Below, in pieces: positions 22,714-31,546 of a stretch of 48,452 bases of DNA. The notes below the pieces were generated by a model, which was not told the DNA's origin, did not search any database, and worked only from the letters and a program-made list of their open reading frames with translations. The position numbers and the translations under genes are program-made. How positions within the stretch are numbered: the first letter of the stretch is position 1; each line of letters opens with the position of its first letter. The stretch lies in contig LFEZ01000023.1 of assembly GCA_001510295.1 (NCBI GenBank), positions 1 through 48,452 of the forward strand. The letters run 5' to 3'. The DNA comes from Thaumarchaeota archaeon casp-thauma4. GTDB lineage: Archaea; Thermoproteota; Nitrososphaeria; Nitrososphaerales; Nitrosopumilaceae.

Positions 22714-24057
22714 ATGCAACAGCAAGCAAAACTTGTATGTATTAATCCAAAATGTGGAAAAACATATCCAGTAAGATCATTAGCCATAAAATGTGAGTTG
22801 TGTGATTTCTCACTTGATGTAAAGTATGAAAATAAACCAAATCCAAATTTAAAAGAGGTATTTTATGAAAGACGAAATCCACAAGGAAATATCTATAATG
22901 AAAGTGGAGTTTGGAGATTTAGAGAATTATTAAATTTTTGTGAAATCGAAACAGAAGACTTTGAACAGTGTGCAAAATATTTGGTCTCACTAGATGGCGC
23001 AGAGGGAAGACAGTCAAAACCATATCATATGAGCAGAGTTGCAGATTTCGTAGGAATAAATAATGAAAATGCAGTATTTCAACCAGAAGGATACAATCCA
23101 AGTGGTTCGTTTAAGGATAACGGAATGTCTGCAGCTGTTACCCATGGAAAAATGATGGGTGCAAAAAAAATCATTTGTGCATCAACTGGAAATACCTCTG
23201 CATCAGCAGGAATGTTTGCTGCAAATGAAAATATGGATTGTGACGTATACATTCCAGATGGGCAAATAGCTCCCGGGAAATTAAGTCAAGCATATCAATT
23301 CGGAACCCAAATAGTAAAAGTTAATGGTAATTTTGATGATGCGTTTACAAAATCATTGGAAGCTGCAAAAGAACCTGGAAGCTATACAGTAAATTCTGTA
23401 AATCCATTTAGAATAGAAGGTCAAAAAACAATTCCATATAGAGCACTTGAAGCACTAAATTGGGAGGTTCCAGACTGGTTCGTTTATCCTGGAGGGGCAT
23501 TAGGAAACACATCCAGTTGTGGAAAAAGTTTAATGGAACTATATGAATGGGGGTGGATTAAAAAAATTCCACGCATTGCAGTAATCAATGCAAGCGGGGC
23601 AAATACACTGTATCAATTATTCAATGGAATTTTTGATGAGGAGAAATTACGATGGAATAATGGCGCCCCTAATTTTGAATTAATTGAAAGATTTTATAAT
23701 AAAATGAATGATAACGAGGAACTTAGACCAAAAACTAAAGCAACCGCAATACAAATTGGGCAACCTTCAAACATTCTGAAAGGGTTACGTGCATTAGATT
23801 TTACAGATGGAATTGTAGAAGAAGTAACGGATAAAGAAATGCTTGATGGAATGTCAATAGTAGGATTGAATGGATTTGATTGCGAAATGGCATCAGGTGC
23901 ATCTGTTGCAGGTATAAAAAAATTGAGAGATAAAGACATTATTAAAAAAGATGATAAAGTTGTAGGGATTTTAACAGGGCGTCAAAAGGAACCACTACTT
24001 GCAATAGAGTATCACAATAACCCTGAGAATAAATTTGCAAGACCGCCGAAAATTTAG
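22714..24057 (+). CDS. thrC: Threonine synthase
   Basis: ThrC converts O-phosphohomoserine to threonine with PLP. The 447-residue protein has an N-terminal zinc ribbon (Cys9, Cys14, Cys27, Cys30), PLP Lys134 in PSGSFKDNGM, the phosphate loop CASTGNTSASAG, and PGGALGNTSS. Length and the ribbon are those of archaeal class II threonine synthases. TTTAAATTA (22683-22691) is a TATA box 23-31 bases before the ATG, so it is probably a leaderless single gene. Its product feeds IlvA, encoded about 8 kb upstream. Confidence 0.95.
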   Translation: MQQQAKLVCINPKCGKTYPVRSLAIKCELCDFSLDVKYENKPNPNLKEVFYERRNPQGNIYNESGVWRFRELLNFCEIETEDFEQCAKYLVSLDGAEGRQSKPYHMSRVADFVGINNENAVFQPEGYNPSGSFKDNGMSAAVTHGKMMGAKKIICASTGNTSASAGMFAANENMDCDVYIPDGQIAPGKLSQAYQFGTQIVKVNGNFDDAFTKSLEAAKEPGSYTVNSVNPFRIEGQKTIPYRALEALNWEVPDWFVYPGGALGNTSSCGKSLMELYEWGWIKKIPRIAVINASGANTLYQLFNGIFDEEKLRWNNGAPNFELIERFYNKMNDNEELRPKTKATAIQIGQPSNILKGLRALDFTDGIVEEVTDKEMLDGMSIVGLNGFDCEMASGASVAGIKKLRDKDIIKKDDKVVGILTGRQKEPLLAIEYHNNPENKFARPPKI

Positions 24058-24204
24058 GCATAAATATAGAAAATAAATTTTATTTAATCTCAAGAGTTTA
24101 ATACAAACCATATCTAGGTGATATTAATCTAAAAATGTGGTGTAACTACAACATATGAAGCATATGGTTCATTTCAATAAAATAAAATTATCAGAAGGTA
24201 TCAC

Positions 24205-25449
24205 ATGCAATTAGAATTTGGGATACCATTACTGGTAGTTTTGATCGTATTTTCCGCTTTTTTTAGCGGATTGGAAGTAGCTTTAGTTGGAACTAGAATT
24301 TCAAAAATTGAACAAATGGTGAAAGATAAAGTAAAAGGTGCAAAATCAGCTCTAAAATTAAAAACAAATCCCGGCCACATGATGGCGAGTGTTAATTTAG
24401 GAAATAATTTGGTAAATGTCGCATCCACTGCAATTGCAACAGACATTGCACTCGAAATATTTGGAAATAGCGGATTAGCAATAGCAATTGGAATAATGAC
24501 ATTCTTGATATTGGTATTTGGAGAAATAACACCAAAGACGTATTGTAATGCAAACGCCCCAAAAATTGCAGTAAGATGTAGCAAAATATTGTTGGCATTC
24601 AGCTATGTGTTTTATCCAGTAATTATAATTTTAGAAACTATAACTAAAGGAATTATTAGGTTAACAGGAAGTAGTCATAACCCACCTGGATTAACAGAAG
24701 ACGAAATCAAAGGTGTAATTGATCAAGGATTGAAAGATAAAGCTATAGAAAAACATGAAAGTGAACTAATTCACGGGGCACTAAATTTTGACGACATAGT
24801 AATTCGTTCAGTCATGACACCACGAACAAAAATGTTCATACTAAATTCTAAAAAAATATTGCTTGAAGCATTGCCCGAAATAAACAACAGGGGTTTTTCA
24901 AGAATTCCAGTATATTCAGGAAATAGCGATAATATCATAGGAATTGTACATGTTAGAGATGTTTTAAGATTATTAGAACATGATAAAAAAAACATATCCC
25001 TTGAAAGTATTATGAGAGAACCGATTTTTGTATCACAAGAGAAACATGTTAGTGATTTATTAAAAGAAATGCAAGAAAAACAGACACACCTAGCGATAGT
25101 GATAGATGAATTTGGAGGAGTGGAAGGTTGTGTCACGCTCGAAGATTTACTGGAAGAGATTGTAGGGGAGATTCATGATGAAAAAGATACCATCCGAGAA
25201 ATATTTCAAACTGAAGGAAATGATGCAATATTAACTGACGGGGATATTGAAATTGATAAAATTAATGAAATTTTTAAAACTAATATCCCAGTAGGCGATG
25301 ATTATTCGAAACTGAACGGACTTTTACATGAGAAATTGCAAGACATACCAAAAGAAGGTGATAAAATTGAAATAGATTCTTTACGAATAATGGTAGAAAA
25401 AGTTTCAAAAAATAAACCCGATAAAATTAGAATAGAGAGAATCAGATAA
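24205..25449 (+). CDS. CNNM/CorC-type membrane protein with CBS pair (HlyC/CorC family)
   Basis: The 414-residue protein has a DUF21 membrane part (three to four spans, starting LLVVLIVFSAFFSGLEVALVG and followed by LGNNLVNVASTAIATDIAL and ILVFGEITPKTYC), a CBS pair (VMTPRTKMFIL and IMREPIFV), and a C-terminal CorC_HlyC domain (FGGVEGCVTLEDLLEEIVGEIHDE...PKEGDKIEIDSLRIMVEKV). Family members move or regulate divalent cations such as Mg; the ion is inferred. It stands alone and converges with the GAPDH gene with no gap. Confidence 0.95.
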   Translation: MQLEFGIPLLVVLIVFSAFFSGLEVALVGTRISKIEQMVKDKVKGAKSALKLKTNPGHMMASVNLGNNLVNVASTAIATDIALEIFGNSGLAIAIGIMTFLILVFGEITPKTYCNANAPKIAVRCSKILLAFSYVFYPVIIILETITKGIIRLTGSSHNPPGLTEDEIKGVIDQGLKDKAIEKHESELIHGALNFDDIVIRSVMTPRTKMFILNSKKILLEALPEINNRGFSRIPVYSGNSDNIIGIVHVRDVLRLLEHDKKNISLESIMREPIFVSQEKHVSDLLKEMQEKQTHLAIVIDEFGGVEGCVTLEDLLEEIVGEIHDEKDTIREIFQTEGNDAILTDGDIEIDKINEIFKTNIPVGDDYSKLNGLLHEKLQDIPKEGDKIEIDSLRIMVEKVSKNKPDKIRIERIR

Positions 25450-26499
25450 TTATTCTTTACTGAAATTGGATTCTAACAATCTTTTTTTCTCAGACATGTT
25501 GAATAATTTTTCAGTGTGTTTGATTGCATTTTCATAAGATTTTTTAAATAACATAGCTTGTAGTAGCATGTGGTTTTCAGGTATTACAATTCCCGTTTGA
25601 TCATCAGAATACATTAGATGTATGGTATCATCAATTTTTTGTGTCATGTTAGCATGTATGTGAATCATATTTGTATCTTTAAAACTAAAATTTAATTTTT
25701 CTGCAAAATCCCTGATGTCTTTAGTTCCTTTTGCATTCCACAATGTGGCAATCCCATATTCATCTTTGAATATATCGTGTATCTCGTCAACCGAGGGAGT
25801 GTTTTCTTTAAATCGTATATCCATTATATGCAAATGCATTTGTCTAGTAGGAACTTTAATTGCACGAACAAACAACGGAGAATCTTTTCCAAAATAGGAT
25901 TTTACATCTTCCCCATGATGTGGACTCTGAGTTAATTCAATTGTGTCAGGTACAGTTTCATTTGTTTGCTCAATATCGGCCCATCTTCTTACTAATATTA
26001 CATCAAATCTTTTAATAGAATTTCCAAAATTTTTTCGTAAAGGTTCTAAAATTCGGCCCATGCCAGTAACATTACAACTACCCTGCATGACATGTTTTTT
26101 TCCAATCGCATCAGCATAATTCACTTTTGAATTAAATAATAAGTCCGAAACAGCATTATCACCCTCTATTGTTTCTCCACCTTGATAAATTGATAAAATA
26201 TCCCTAGGTTCATAAAACAATTTTTTATTTTTGAAACCAATCCCTCTAGGAGATGCGTCAATTACCAGATCTGATTTATCTAGTGCAGATTCAATATTTC
26301 CAGTGATAGTAAAATCAGAAAATGAATTTTGGTTCTTTTCAGGGACATAAACCTTAAACCCTTTTTCGATAGCTTCATTTACTTTTGAATCAGGAGAGTA
26401 TTTTCCAACCCCAACTAATTCAATTTCTGGATCATCTTTGATAAATTGGATTATACGACTGCCAATTGAACCATAACCATTGACAAAGACTTTCTTCAT
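25450..26499 (-). CDS. gap: Archaeal (type II) phosphorylating glyceraldehyde-3-phosphate dehydrogenase
   Basis: This is the archaeal GAPDH, which interconverts glyceraldehyde-3-phosphate and 1,3-bisphosphoglycerate and, in ammonia oxidisers, works mainly in gluconeogenesis. The protein has 349 residues: Rossmann motif VFVNGYGSIGSRII at the N-terminus and catalytic Cys142 in QGSCNVTGMGR, as in other archaeal enzymes. A TTG at 26502 adds one codon in frame, but ATG 26499 is preferred. TATAAAAG on the minus strand (26523-26530) lies 24-31 bases upstream. It is divergent from the DsbA-like gene. Confidence 0.95.
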   Translation of the reverse strand: MKKVFVNGYGSIGSRIIQFIKDDPEIELVGVGKYSPDSKVNEAIEKGFKVYVPEKNQNSFSDFTITGNIESALDKSDLVIDASPRGIGFKNKKLFYEPRDILSIYQGGETIEGDNAVSDLLFNSKVNYADAIGKKHVMQGSCNVTGMGRILEPLRKNFGNSIKRFDVILVRRWADIEQTNETVPDTIELTQSPHHGEDVKSYFGKDSPLFVRAIKVPTRQMHLHIMDIRFKENTPSVDEIHDIFKDEYGIATLWNAKGTKDIRDFAEKLNFSFKDTNMIHIHANMTQKIDDTIHLMYSDDQTGIVIPENHMLLQAMLFKKSYENAIKHTEKLFNMSEKKRLLESNFSKE

Positions 26500-26522
26500 C
26501 AATAATTGTCAGAGAATTCAGT

Positions 26523-26530
26523 CTTTTATA
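26523..26530 (-). promoter_or_regulatory. TATA box of the gap gene
   Basis: TATAAAAG reads on the minus strand and is 24-31 bases before ATG 26499. This matches leaderless archaeal promoters and supports that ATG over the TTG one codon upstream. Confidence 0.6.
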
Positions 26531-26571
26531 ATTAATGGAAGGATTAAATCACATGATTTAGTCATTTTTTT

Positions 26572-27411
26572 ATGGAAGTAAAAGATTCAGACAAAGATTT
26601 TACATTTTCCATAGAGGGCAAAGAATACACAATTTCAGAAAAAGATAAGATTGGCGAGAATAACGCTACAGAAATTAGTAAAAAACAGACATTACATGTA
26701 CCATCTCTGACAATTGGTGCAATAATTTCTGGAATATGCATTGCAATAGTAGTTTTTGGAATTGGAGATTTATCAGAATCATCTTCACCACTAATAGAAA
26801 AACAATTAGTAGAAAAACAATTAGTAGAAGAACAAGTGAAACCAACACAAATTACAACAGAGATATTTTTCGAAAATGGTTCACCTATACTTGGAAATCC
26901 AGATGCAGAGATTACACTAGTTGAGTTTGGAGATTATCAGTGTCATTTTTGCAATGTGTATTTTCACAATACAGAACATGAAATTTATGAAAAATATGTA
27001 ATGACAGGAAAAGTAAATGTCATCTTTAAAGATTATACAATTATTGGTCAAGATTCAGTATGGGCGGCTCATGGAGCACATTGCGCGTCAGAACAAGGTA
27101 AATTTTGGGAATATCACAATACATTGTACAATAATTGGGGCGGCGAAAATAACGGATGGGCAAGTAGTGAAAATATTTCAAGATTTGCAGAAGAAATAGG
27201 ATTGAATATGGATGAATTTGTAGAGTGTAATGTTGATAAACGATATGAACAAAAAATAACGGCAAGCAATGCAGATGCACAAAAATTGGGAATTACTGGA
27301 ACTCCTGCATTTTATGTGATTTCCGCAAATAGTCAACAAGTGCAAACGATATTTGGGGCACAGCCATACGAAGTGTTTGAAAAAATTTTCAATTCCATGC
27401 GTGAAAATTAG
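26572..27411 (+). CDS. DsbA-family membrane-anchored thioredoxin-fold protein
   Basis: The protein is a disulphide oxidoreductase facing the outside. It has a cytoplasmic N-terminal 42 residues, one membrane segment at 43-65, a repeated linker (EKQLVEKQLVEEQV) and a thioredoxin-fold domain with catalytic Cys124-x2-Cys127 (GDYQCHFCNVYF). DsbA-like insert and cis-Pro are seen in WAAHGAHCASEQGKFWEYHNTLYN and GITGTPAFYV. Extra Cys in AHCASE and ECNVDK may form a structural disulphide. This family is abundant in thaumarchaea; substrates are unknown. Confidence 0.93.
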   Translation: MEVKDSDKDFTFSIEGKEYTISEKDKIGENNATEISKKQTLHVPSLTIGAIISGICIAIVVFGIGDLSESSSPLIEKQLVEKQLVEEQVKPTQITTEIFFENGSPILGNPDAEITLVEFGDYQCHFCNVYFHNTEHEIYEKYVMTGKVNVIFKDYTIIGQDSVWAAHGAHCASEQGKFWEYHNTLYNNWGGENNGWASSENISRFAEEIGLNMDEFVECNVDKRYEQKITASNADAQKLGITGTPAFYVISANSQQVQTIFGAQPYEVFEKIFNSMREN

Positions 27412-27482
27412 AAAAATTGGGATATTATCAATAAGATCGCTAGAAAATTCATCACTACATAAATCATATTTGTTCTAGAAAT

Positions 27483-27490
27483 TTTATATA
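27483..27490 (+). promoter_or_regulatory. TATA box of the HMG-CoA synthase gene
   Basis: TTTATATA lies 23-30 bases before ATG 27513. It is a near-consensus archaeal TATA box for a leaderless transcript. An ATG at 27499 is out of frame and is not a competing start. Confidence 0.65.
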
Positions 27491-27512
27491 CCCTCGACAT
27501 GGGGCATAGCTT

Positions 27513-28910
27513 ATGGCAGCAGGAATTGACGATATTTCAATTTTCATTCCACGATTATACATGGATGCAAGAGACTTTGCAGAAGCGAGAGGGCTTGATC
27601 CTCAAAAATTAGTGAAAGGTTTAGGAGTTTCAAAAATGGCAATCGTAGATGCAAATCAAGACGCAGCATGTTTAGCTGCAAATGCATGTTTGAAAATTAT
27701 GCAGAAAAATAAATTATCGCCAGAACAAATTGGAAGATTGTATGTTGCAACTGAATCATCATTTGATGAATCAAAGGCAATGAATTCATACGTCATTGGA
27801 ATGCTGGAACAGGTTTACGGAGATGGTTCATTCCAACACTGTGGAGGAATTGAATGTAAATTTGCATGTGTTAGCGGATCATATGCATTATATGATAATA
27901 TAAACTGGATTCGAGCAGGAGAATCTGAAGATAAACATGCACTAGTAGTTGTATCAGATATTGCAAAATATGATTTAGGTTCTAGTGGAGAAATGACGCA
28001 AGGAGGAGGGGCAATTGCAATGTTGTTAAATGAGTCCCCACGACTTTTAGAATTTGATCCTAAAGTAACATCAACATCAATTAAAAATGAATATGACTTT
28101 TACAGACCATTTGGAAAGGAGACACCAATCGTTCATGGCCAATATTCTAACCTGCTATACTTAATTCAAGTTAAAAATGCACTAATCGATTACAAAAGAA
28201 AGGCACTCAAAACAGGACTAATAGTAATGAAAGAAGGTCAGAGTATGCTTGATCATATTGATTATTTCAACATGCATTTACCCTATAGTAACATGGGAAA
28301 GAAAGCACTTGCATATTTGGTTCGACATGAATTAAGAAGTACACCAAAATGGAAAGAGATTATTGCAGAAATTGGCATGGAGGAACCTATACCTAACGAT
28401 CCAAGAGGTACAATAGAATCAATTATTTCCGATTTAGACTTTATGACAAAAGATAGTGAATTTACAAAGAGATTTGTAAGAACGGATACGTATCAAGAAA
28501 TTTATGAAAACAAGGTTGCAAGTTCATTGATTGCATCAAAGAGTATTGGAAATATCTATACCGCATCATTATACTTAGGATTTAGAAGTTGTTTAGAATA
28601 CGAATTCCAAAAAGGTGTAAATTTGGATGGAAAACGTTTTGGATTTGCATCATATGGAAGTGGCAGTAGTGCAATGGTGTTTAGTGGAGTAATACAACCA
28701 GAATATATTGAAATTGTAAAAGATATGAATTTAGAAGCAGAGATTGGAGAACGTCAAAAATTGAGTTTATCAGATTATGAAGAATTGCACGAGAACAAAC
28801 GTACACCAGAACAATCAATACTTAATGCAAAAAAAGAATTCATTTTAGAACATGTTGAAAAAATTTCCTCAGATAAACGAGGAGAAAGAAGATACGCATT
28901 TGTTAAATAA
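27513..28910 (+). CDS. Hydroxymethylglutaryl-CoA synthase
   Basis: The enzyme condenses acetyl-CoA with acetoacetyl-CoA to HMG-CoA, the first committed part of the mevalonate route to archaeal lipids. The 465-residue protein has general base Glu81 (ATESSFDESKA), catalytic Cys119 (KFACVSGSYAL) and the His in RPFGKETPIVHGQYSNLLYL. It is the eukaryote-like long form, as is typical of thaumarchaea, not the short archaeal form with a separate DUF35 partner. It is followed by the 182-aa gene after only 5 bases. Symbol left blank because usage varies. Confidence 0.95.
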   Translation: MAAGIDDISIFIPRLYMDARDFAEARGLDPQKLVKGLGVSKMAIVDANQDAACLAANACLKIMQKNKLSPEQIGRLYVATESSFDESKAMNSYVIGMLEQVYGDGSFQHCGGIECKFACVSGSYALYDNINWIRAGESEDKHALVVVSDIAKYDLGSSGEMTQGGGAIAMLLNESPRLLEFDPKVTSTSIKNEYDFYRPFGKETPIVHGQYSNLLYLIQVKNALIDYKRKALKTGLIVMKEGQSMLDHIDYFNMHLPYSNMGKKALAYLVRHELRSTPKWKEIIAEIGMEEPIPNDPRGTIESIISDLDFMTKDSEFTKRFVRTDTYQEIYENKVASSLIASKSIGNIYTASLYLGFRSCLEYEFQKGVNLDGKRFGFASYGSGSSAMVFSGVIQPEYIEIVKDMNLEAEIGERQKLSLSDYEELHENKRTPEQSILNAKKEFILEHVEKISSDKRGERRYAFVK

Positions 28911-28915
28911 AACTG

Positions 28916-29464
28916 ATGAGCGAAAGTTCACCAATTAAAGATGCATTATATGCAAAAATTAACGATATTGGACAAGAAGAAATACATCAATTATTGTTAA
29001 ACGGTAAATTTTCAGAATTATTTGAAAAAATCTATGAACCAGTAATTAATGGTATAGAAGATATTGATGAATACAAAAAACATGGAACCTTGGCAGAAAG
29101 CCTAACACATTATCTGTTTACAGAGATGCTAATTCCTAGTCAACGAAAAGTTGTTTTTGAAAATATAGAACTAGACATGATAATTCCAAGTATGGCAGAA
29201 TTACAAAAAGATAGTCATAATTCAATAGTGATAGTATTTGTTAAGACATCAAATATTGAACATGTAAAACAAAGAATTGAAAATATAAAGAAAGTTCAGA
29301 AAGAGGATAGAAACATATGGACCATTTCAAAAGAATATATTGAAATCCCACAATCTAGATACAAAACAGAAAAAGAATCTTTTGGTAATTTTTTAAAAGA
29401 TACTCAAAATTTTATTAAAACAAAAAAGAGGAATAAGCTAAATATTTTCAAGACCGATTTTTGA
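28916..29464 (+). CDS. Hypothetical protein, possible PD-(D/E)xK-like core (182 aa)
   Basis: No family is firmly recognised. The 182-residue protein is soluble, with charged helices at both ends. The central part LAESLTHYLFTEMLIP...VFENIELDMIIPSMAELQ...SIVIVFVKTS has acidic residues before and at the start of a strand and a Lys ending a second strand (E...ELD...FVK). This order resembles restriction-like nuclease cores but is only suggestive. It starts 5 bases after the HMG-CoA synthase stop, so it is co-transcribed. The 3' end overlaps bioD by 27 bases on the opposite strand. Confidence 0.65.
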   Translation: MSESSPIKDALYAKINDIGQEEIHQLLLNGKFSELFEKIYEPVINGIEDIDEYKKHGTLAESLTHYLFTEMLIPSQRKVVFENIELDMIIPSMAELQKDSHNSIVIVFVKTSNIEHVKQRIENIKKVQKEDRNIWTISKEYIEIPQSRYKTEKESFGNFLKDTQNFIKTKKRNKLNIFKTDF

Positions 29465-30133
29465 AATATCAACAAAATTTGGAAAGTTTTCAACGTAGGA
29501 TTCAATTGTAAATGAAGGATTGTGTGGAATTGCACCAAAAACCCTATGTCCAGTCAGACCAAAGATTTGATGTTTCAAATTAGTTAATTCATACCCGTCA
29601 GAGACGTTTTGATTTACCAAAAATCCTTTTAAATTCAAGTTTTTTTGTCGTGCATGCTCGTATGTTAACATAAAATGATTCACAGTGCCGATTTTAGAAC
29701 CAATTACAATTAATGAACTCAATTTTAAATCAGAAATTAAATCAGAAACAAAATAATTTTTAGATATTGGAGTCATAATTCCACCAATTCCTTCCACAAT
29801 TACAACATCATGTATGGACGCAAGTTGTTTGTATGATTCAATTACCTTGGAGATGTCAATTTCAAGATTAAGTTGTTTAGATGCATCATATGGAGAAGTA
29901 GGAATTTCAAAATAATAGGGATTTATAAGATCAGTAGGATCGGTTACTCCGGAATATTTCATTAAAATTTCAACATCGTGAGATATAGAATCAGGAGTTG
30001 CCTTGTAGCCAGATGCGAAAGGCTTCATCACTCCAACATCTACATCAATATCACGAAGATGTTTAACTATTGCAGCACTGACACATGTTTTTCCAACATC
30101 AGTATCAGTTCCAGTAACAAAAAAAGAATTCAT
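29438..30133 (-). CDS. bioD: Dethiobiotin synthase
   Basis: BioD closes the ureido ring of 7,8-diaminopelargonate to dethiobiotin with ATP and CO2. The 231-residue protein has the P-loop FVTGTDTDVGKT at residues 5-16, the substrate loop MKPFASGYK, and VVIVEGIGGIMTPI, the classical motifs. Its ATG overlaps the bioA stop codon by one base (TAATG), so it is translationally coupled to bioA. Confidence 0.96.
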   Translation of the reverse strand: MNSFFVTGTDTDVGKTCVSAAIVKHLRDIDVDVGVMKPFASGYKATPDSISHDVEILMKYSGVTDPTDLINPYYFEIPTSPYDASKQLNLEIDISKVIESYKQLASIHDVVIVEGIGGIMTPISKNYFVSDLISDLKLSSLIVIGSKIGTVNHFMLTYEHARQKNLNLKGFLVNQNVSDGYELTNLKHQIFGLTGHRVFGAIPHNPSFTIESYVENFPNFVDISKIGLENI

Positions 30134-31467
30134 TATAATTTCCTAGATATTGATTTGATTGTGGATATGGTCCCATCGATTAAAAAATTAATATCTTTTT
30201 GAGATATTGCTAATGGAGGAACAAGCATTATGATATTTCCAAGTGTTCTGAAATAGATTTGGTGTTTTCTACCTTCATCAAATACCAATTTGTTAATTGA
30301 TATTTTAGACGAAATAGATTTGTGAGAGTTTTTGTTTTGAAGAAGTTCAATACCCATCACCATACCCTTATGACGAATTTCTCCCACCAAATCTAAGTTA
30401 GAAATATCATTAATTCTATTTTCAAAAACCTTAGATGTTTTTTGAATTTTTTCAATTAGATGATATTTTTCATACAATTCAATATTTTTTAGAGATAATG
30501 CAGCAGAGATAGGATTTCCAGTATATGTGTGACCGTGAAAAAGATGTTTAAATTCAGAGAATTTACCGAGAAATGAATCATTAATTTTCTTCGTGGTTAA
30601 AGTGGCAGCAAATGTTTGATATCCGGCAGTAAGCATTTTTCCAAACGAAACAATATCGGGAATAGAGTTTTGAGATTGATATTCAACCATAGATCCTAAT
30701 CTTCCAAAACCAGTTGCAATTTCATCCAATACAAGTAAAACGCCATTTTTTTTGCATATTCGTGATATCTTTTTTTGAAAAGATTTAGGGTAGATTATTA
30801 CTCCACCTGCCATTTGTGCACCACTTTCCATGATAAATGCGGCAATTGAATTATTTTTTTCAAGTTTATCTTCAATTTTTGCTAAACAATATTCTTCATA
30901 TTCCTTAGATGATTCTTTTTTGTGAGTTCCGGCAGATATGGTTCGTGGAACAGGAAATTGTATAGTTGAAAATAACTTTGAACGGAATTTTGAGAAAAAT
31001 TCAGGAACGTATCCTACAGACATTGCACCAAAGGTATCACCATGATATCCATTTTTCAATGTAGCGATGTTTATTTTTTTATTTTCGCCCTCATTATGCC
31101 AATATTGTAAAGCAATTTTTATTGCAATTTCCATTGCAGTTGAACCATTATCTGAAAAGAAAACAGAGTACATTTTCGGATTTAGTTTTAATAATTTTTT
31201 AGATAATTTTTCGGCAGACGGGTGTGTTAAATTAAACAAAGGAGTATGCTGAATTATTTTTGTTTGTTTGATCATTTCAGATACTAGTTCAGGTTTCGAG
31301 TGACCCCAAACATTACACCACATGCTTGCAACACCATCAAGCATTTTTCCACCCTTGGAATCATACAACCACATACCTTTAGCAGATGTTATTTTAGGAA
31401 AAGCGTTCCATTCAGACATTTGAGTATTAGGGTGCCAAACAGAACTATGAGATTTCATACAAATCAT
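30133..31467 (-). CDS. bioA: Adenosylmethionine-8-amino-7-oxononanoate aminotransferase
   Basis: BioA is a class III PLP aminotransferase that makes 7,8-diaminopelargonate with S-adenosylmethionine as amino donor. The 444-residue protein begins with the substrate-site VWHPNTQ, and has FSDNGSTAMEIAIK, GYHGDTFGAMSVG, LVLDEIATGFGRLG (Asp249), and PLP Lys277 in SFGKMLTAGYQ. The start is ATG 31467, or Met4 at 31458. The TTAATTA stretch lies 23-30 bases before 31458, which favours the second for a leaderless message. It forms an operon with bioD. Confidence 0.96.
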   Translation of the reverse strand: MICMKSHSSVWHPNTQMSEWNAFPKITSAKGMWLYDSKGGKMLDGVASMWCNVWGHSKPELVSEMIKQTKIIQHTPLFNLTHPSAEKLSKKLLKLNPKMYSVFFSDNGSTAMEIAIKIALQYWHNEGENKKINIATLKNGYHGDTFGAMSVGYVPEFFSKFRSKLFSTIQFPVPRTISAGTHKKESSKEYEEYCLAKIEDKLEKNNSIAAFIMESGAQMAGGVIIYPKSFQKKISRICKKNGVLLVLDEIATGFGRLGSMVEYQSQNSIPDIVSFGKMLTAGYQTFAATLTTKKINDSFLGKFSEFKHLFHGHTYTGNPISAALSLKNIELYEKYHLIEKIQKTSKVFENRINDISNLDLVGEIRHKGMVMGIELLQNKNSHKSISSKISINKLVFDEGRKHQIYFRTLGNIIMLVPPLAISQKDINFLIDGTISTIKSISRKL

Positions 31468-31485
31468 ATCTCTTTTGGCTAATTA

Positions 31486-31497
31486 ATGGTTAACCAT
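31486..31497. promoter_or_regulatory. 12-bp perfect palindrome, candidate biotin operator 1
   Basis: ATGGTTAACCAT is a perfect palindrome next to the AT-rich TATA region (TAATTA, 31480-31486 area) of the bioA promoter. A second GTTAAC is centred 22 bp away (two helical turns) near the bioB promoter. The placement on the TFB/TBP sites of both genes suggests that one repressor controls both. Identity of the regulator (BirA-like or other) is unknown. Confidence 0.5.
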
Positions 31498-31510
31498 AGA
31501 TTTAACACGA

Positions 31511-31516
31511 GTTAAC
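31511..31516. promoter_or_regulatory. GTTAAC palindrome, candidate biotin operator 2
   Basis: A second GTTAAC, centred 22 bp from the first palindrome, lies immediately upstream of the TTATTTA (about 31519-31525) that is 22-28 bases before the preferred bioB ATG 31547. An intervening TTTAAC (31501-31506) has the same half-site. See the companion entry at 31486. Confidence 0.4.
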
Positions 31517-31546
31517 GCTTATTTACTGAATTTTTTAATTTTGAAT

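Noticed and set aside
24058-24204. Gap before the CorC-like gene checked for a small gene or RNA
   Set aside because: Only short AT-rich palindromes and a 19-codon frame overlapping the next start were found; nothing could be supported.
26500-26502. TTG codon before the GAPDH ATG
   Set aside because: ATG 26499 has a TATA box at the standard distance, so the upstream TTG is not needed.
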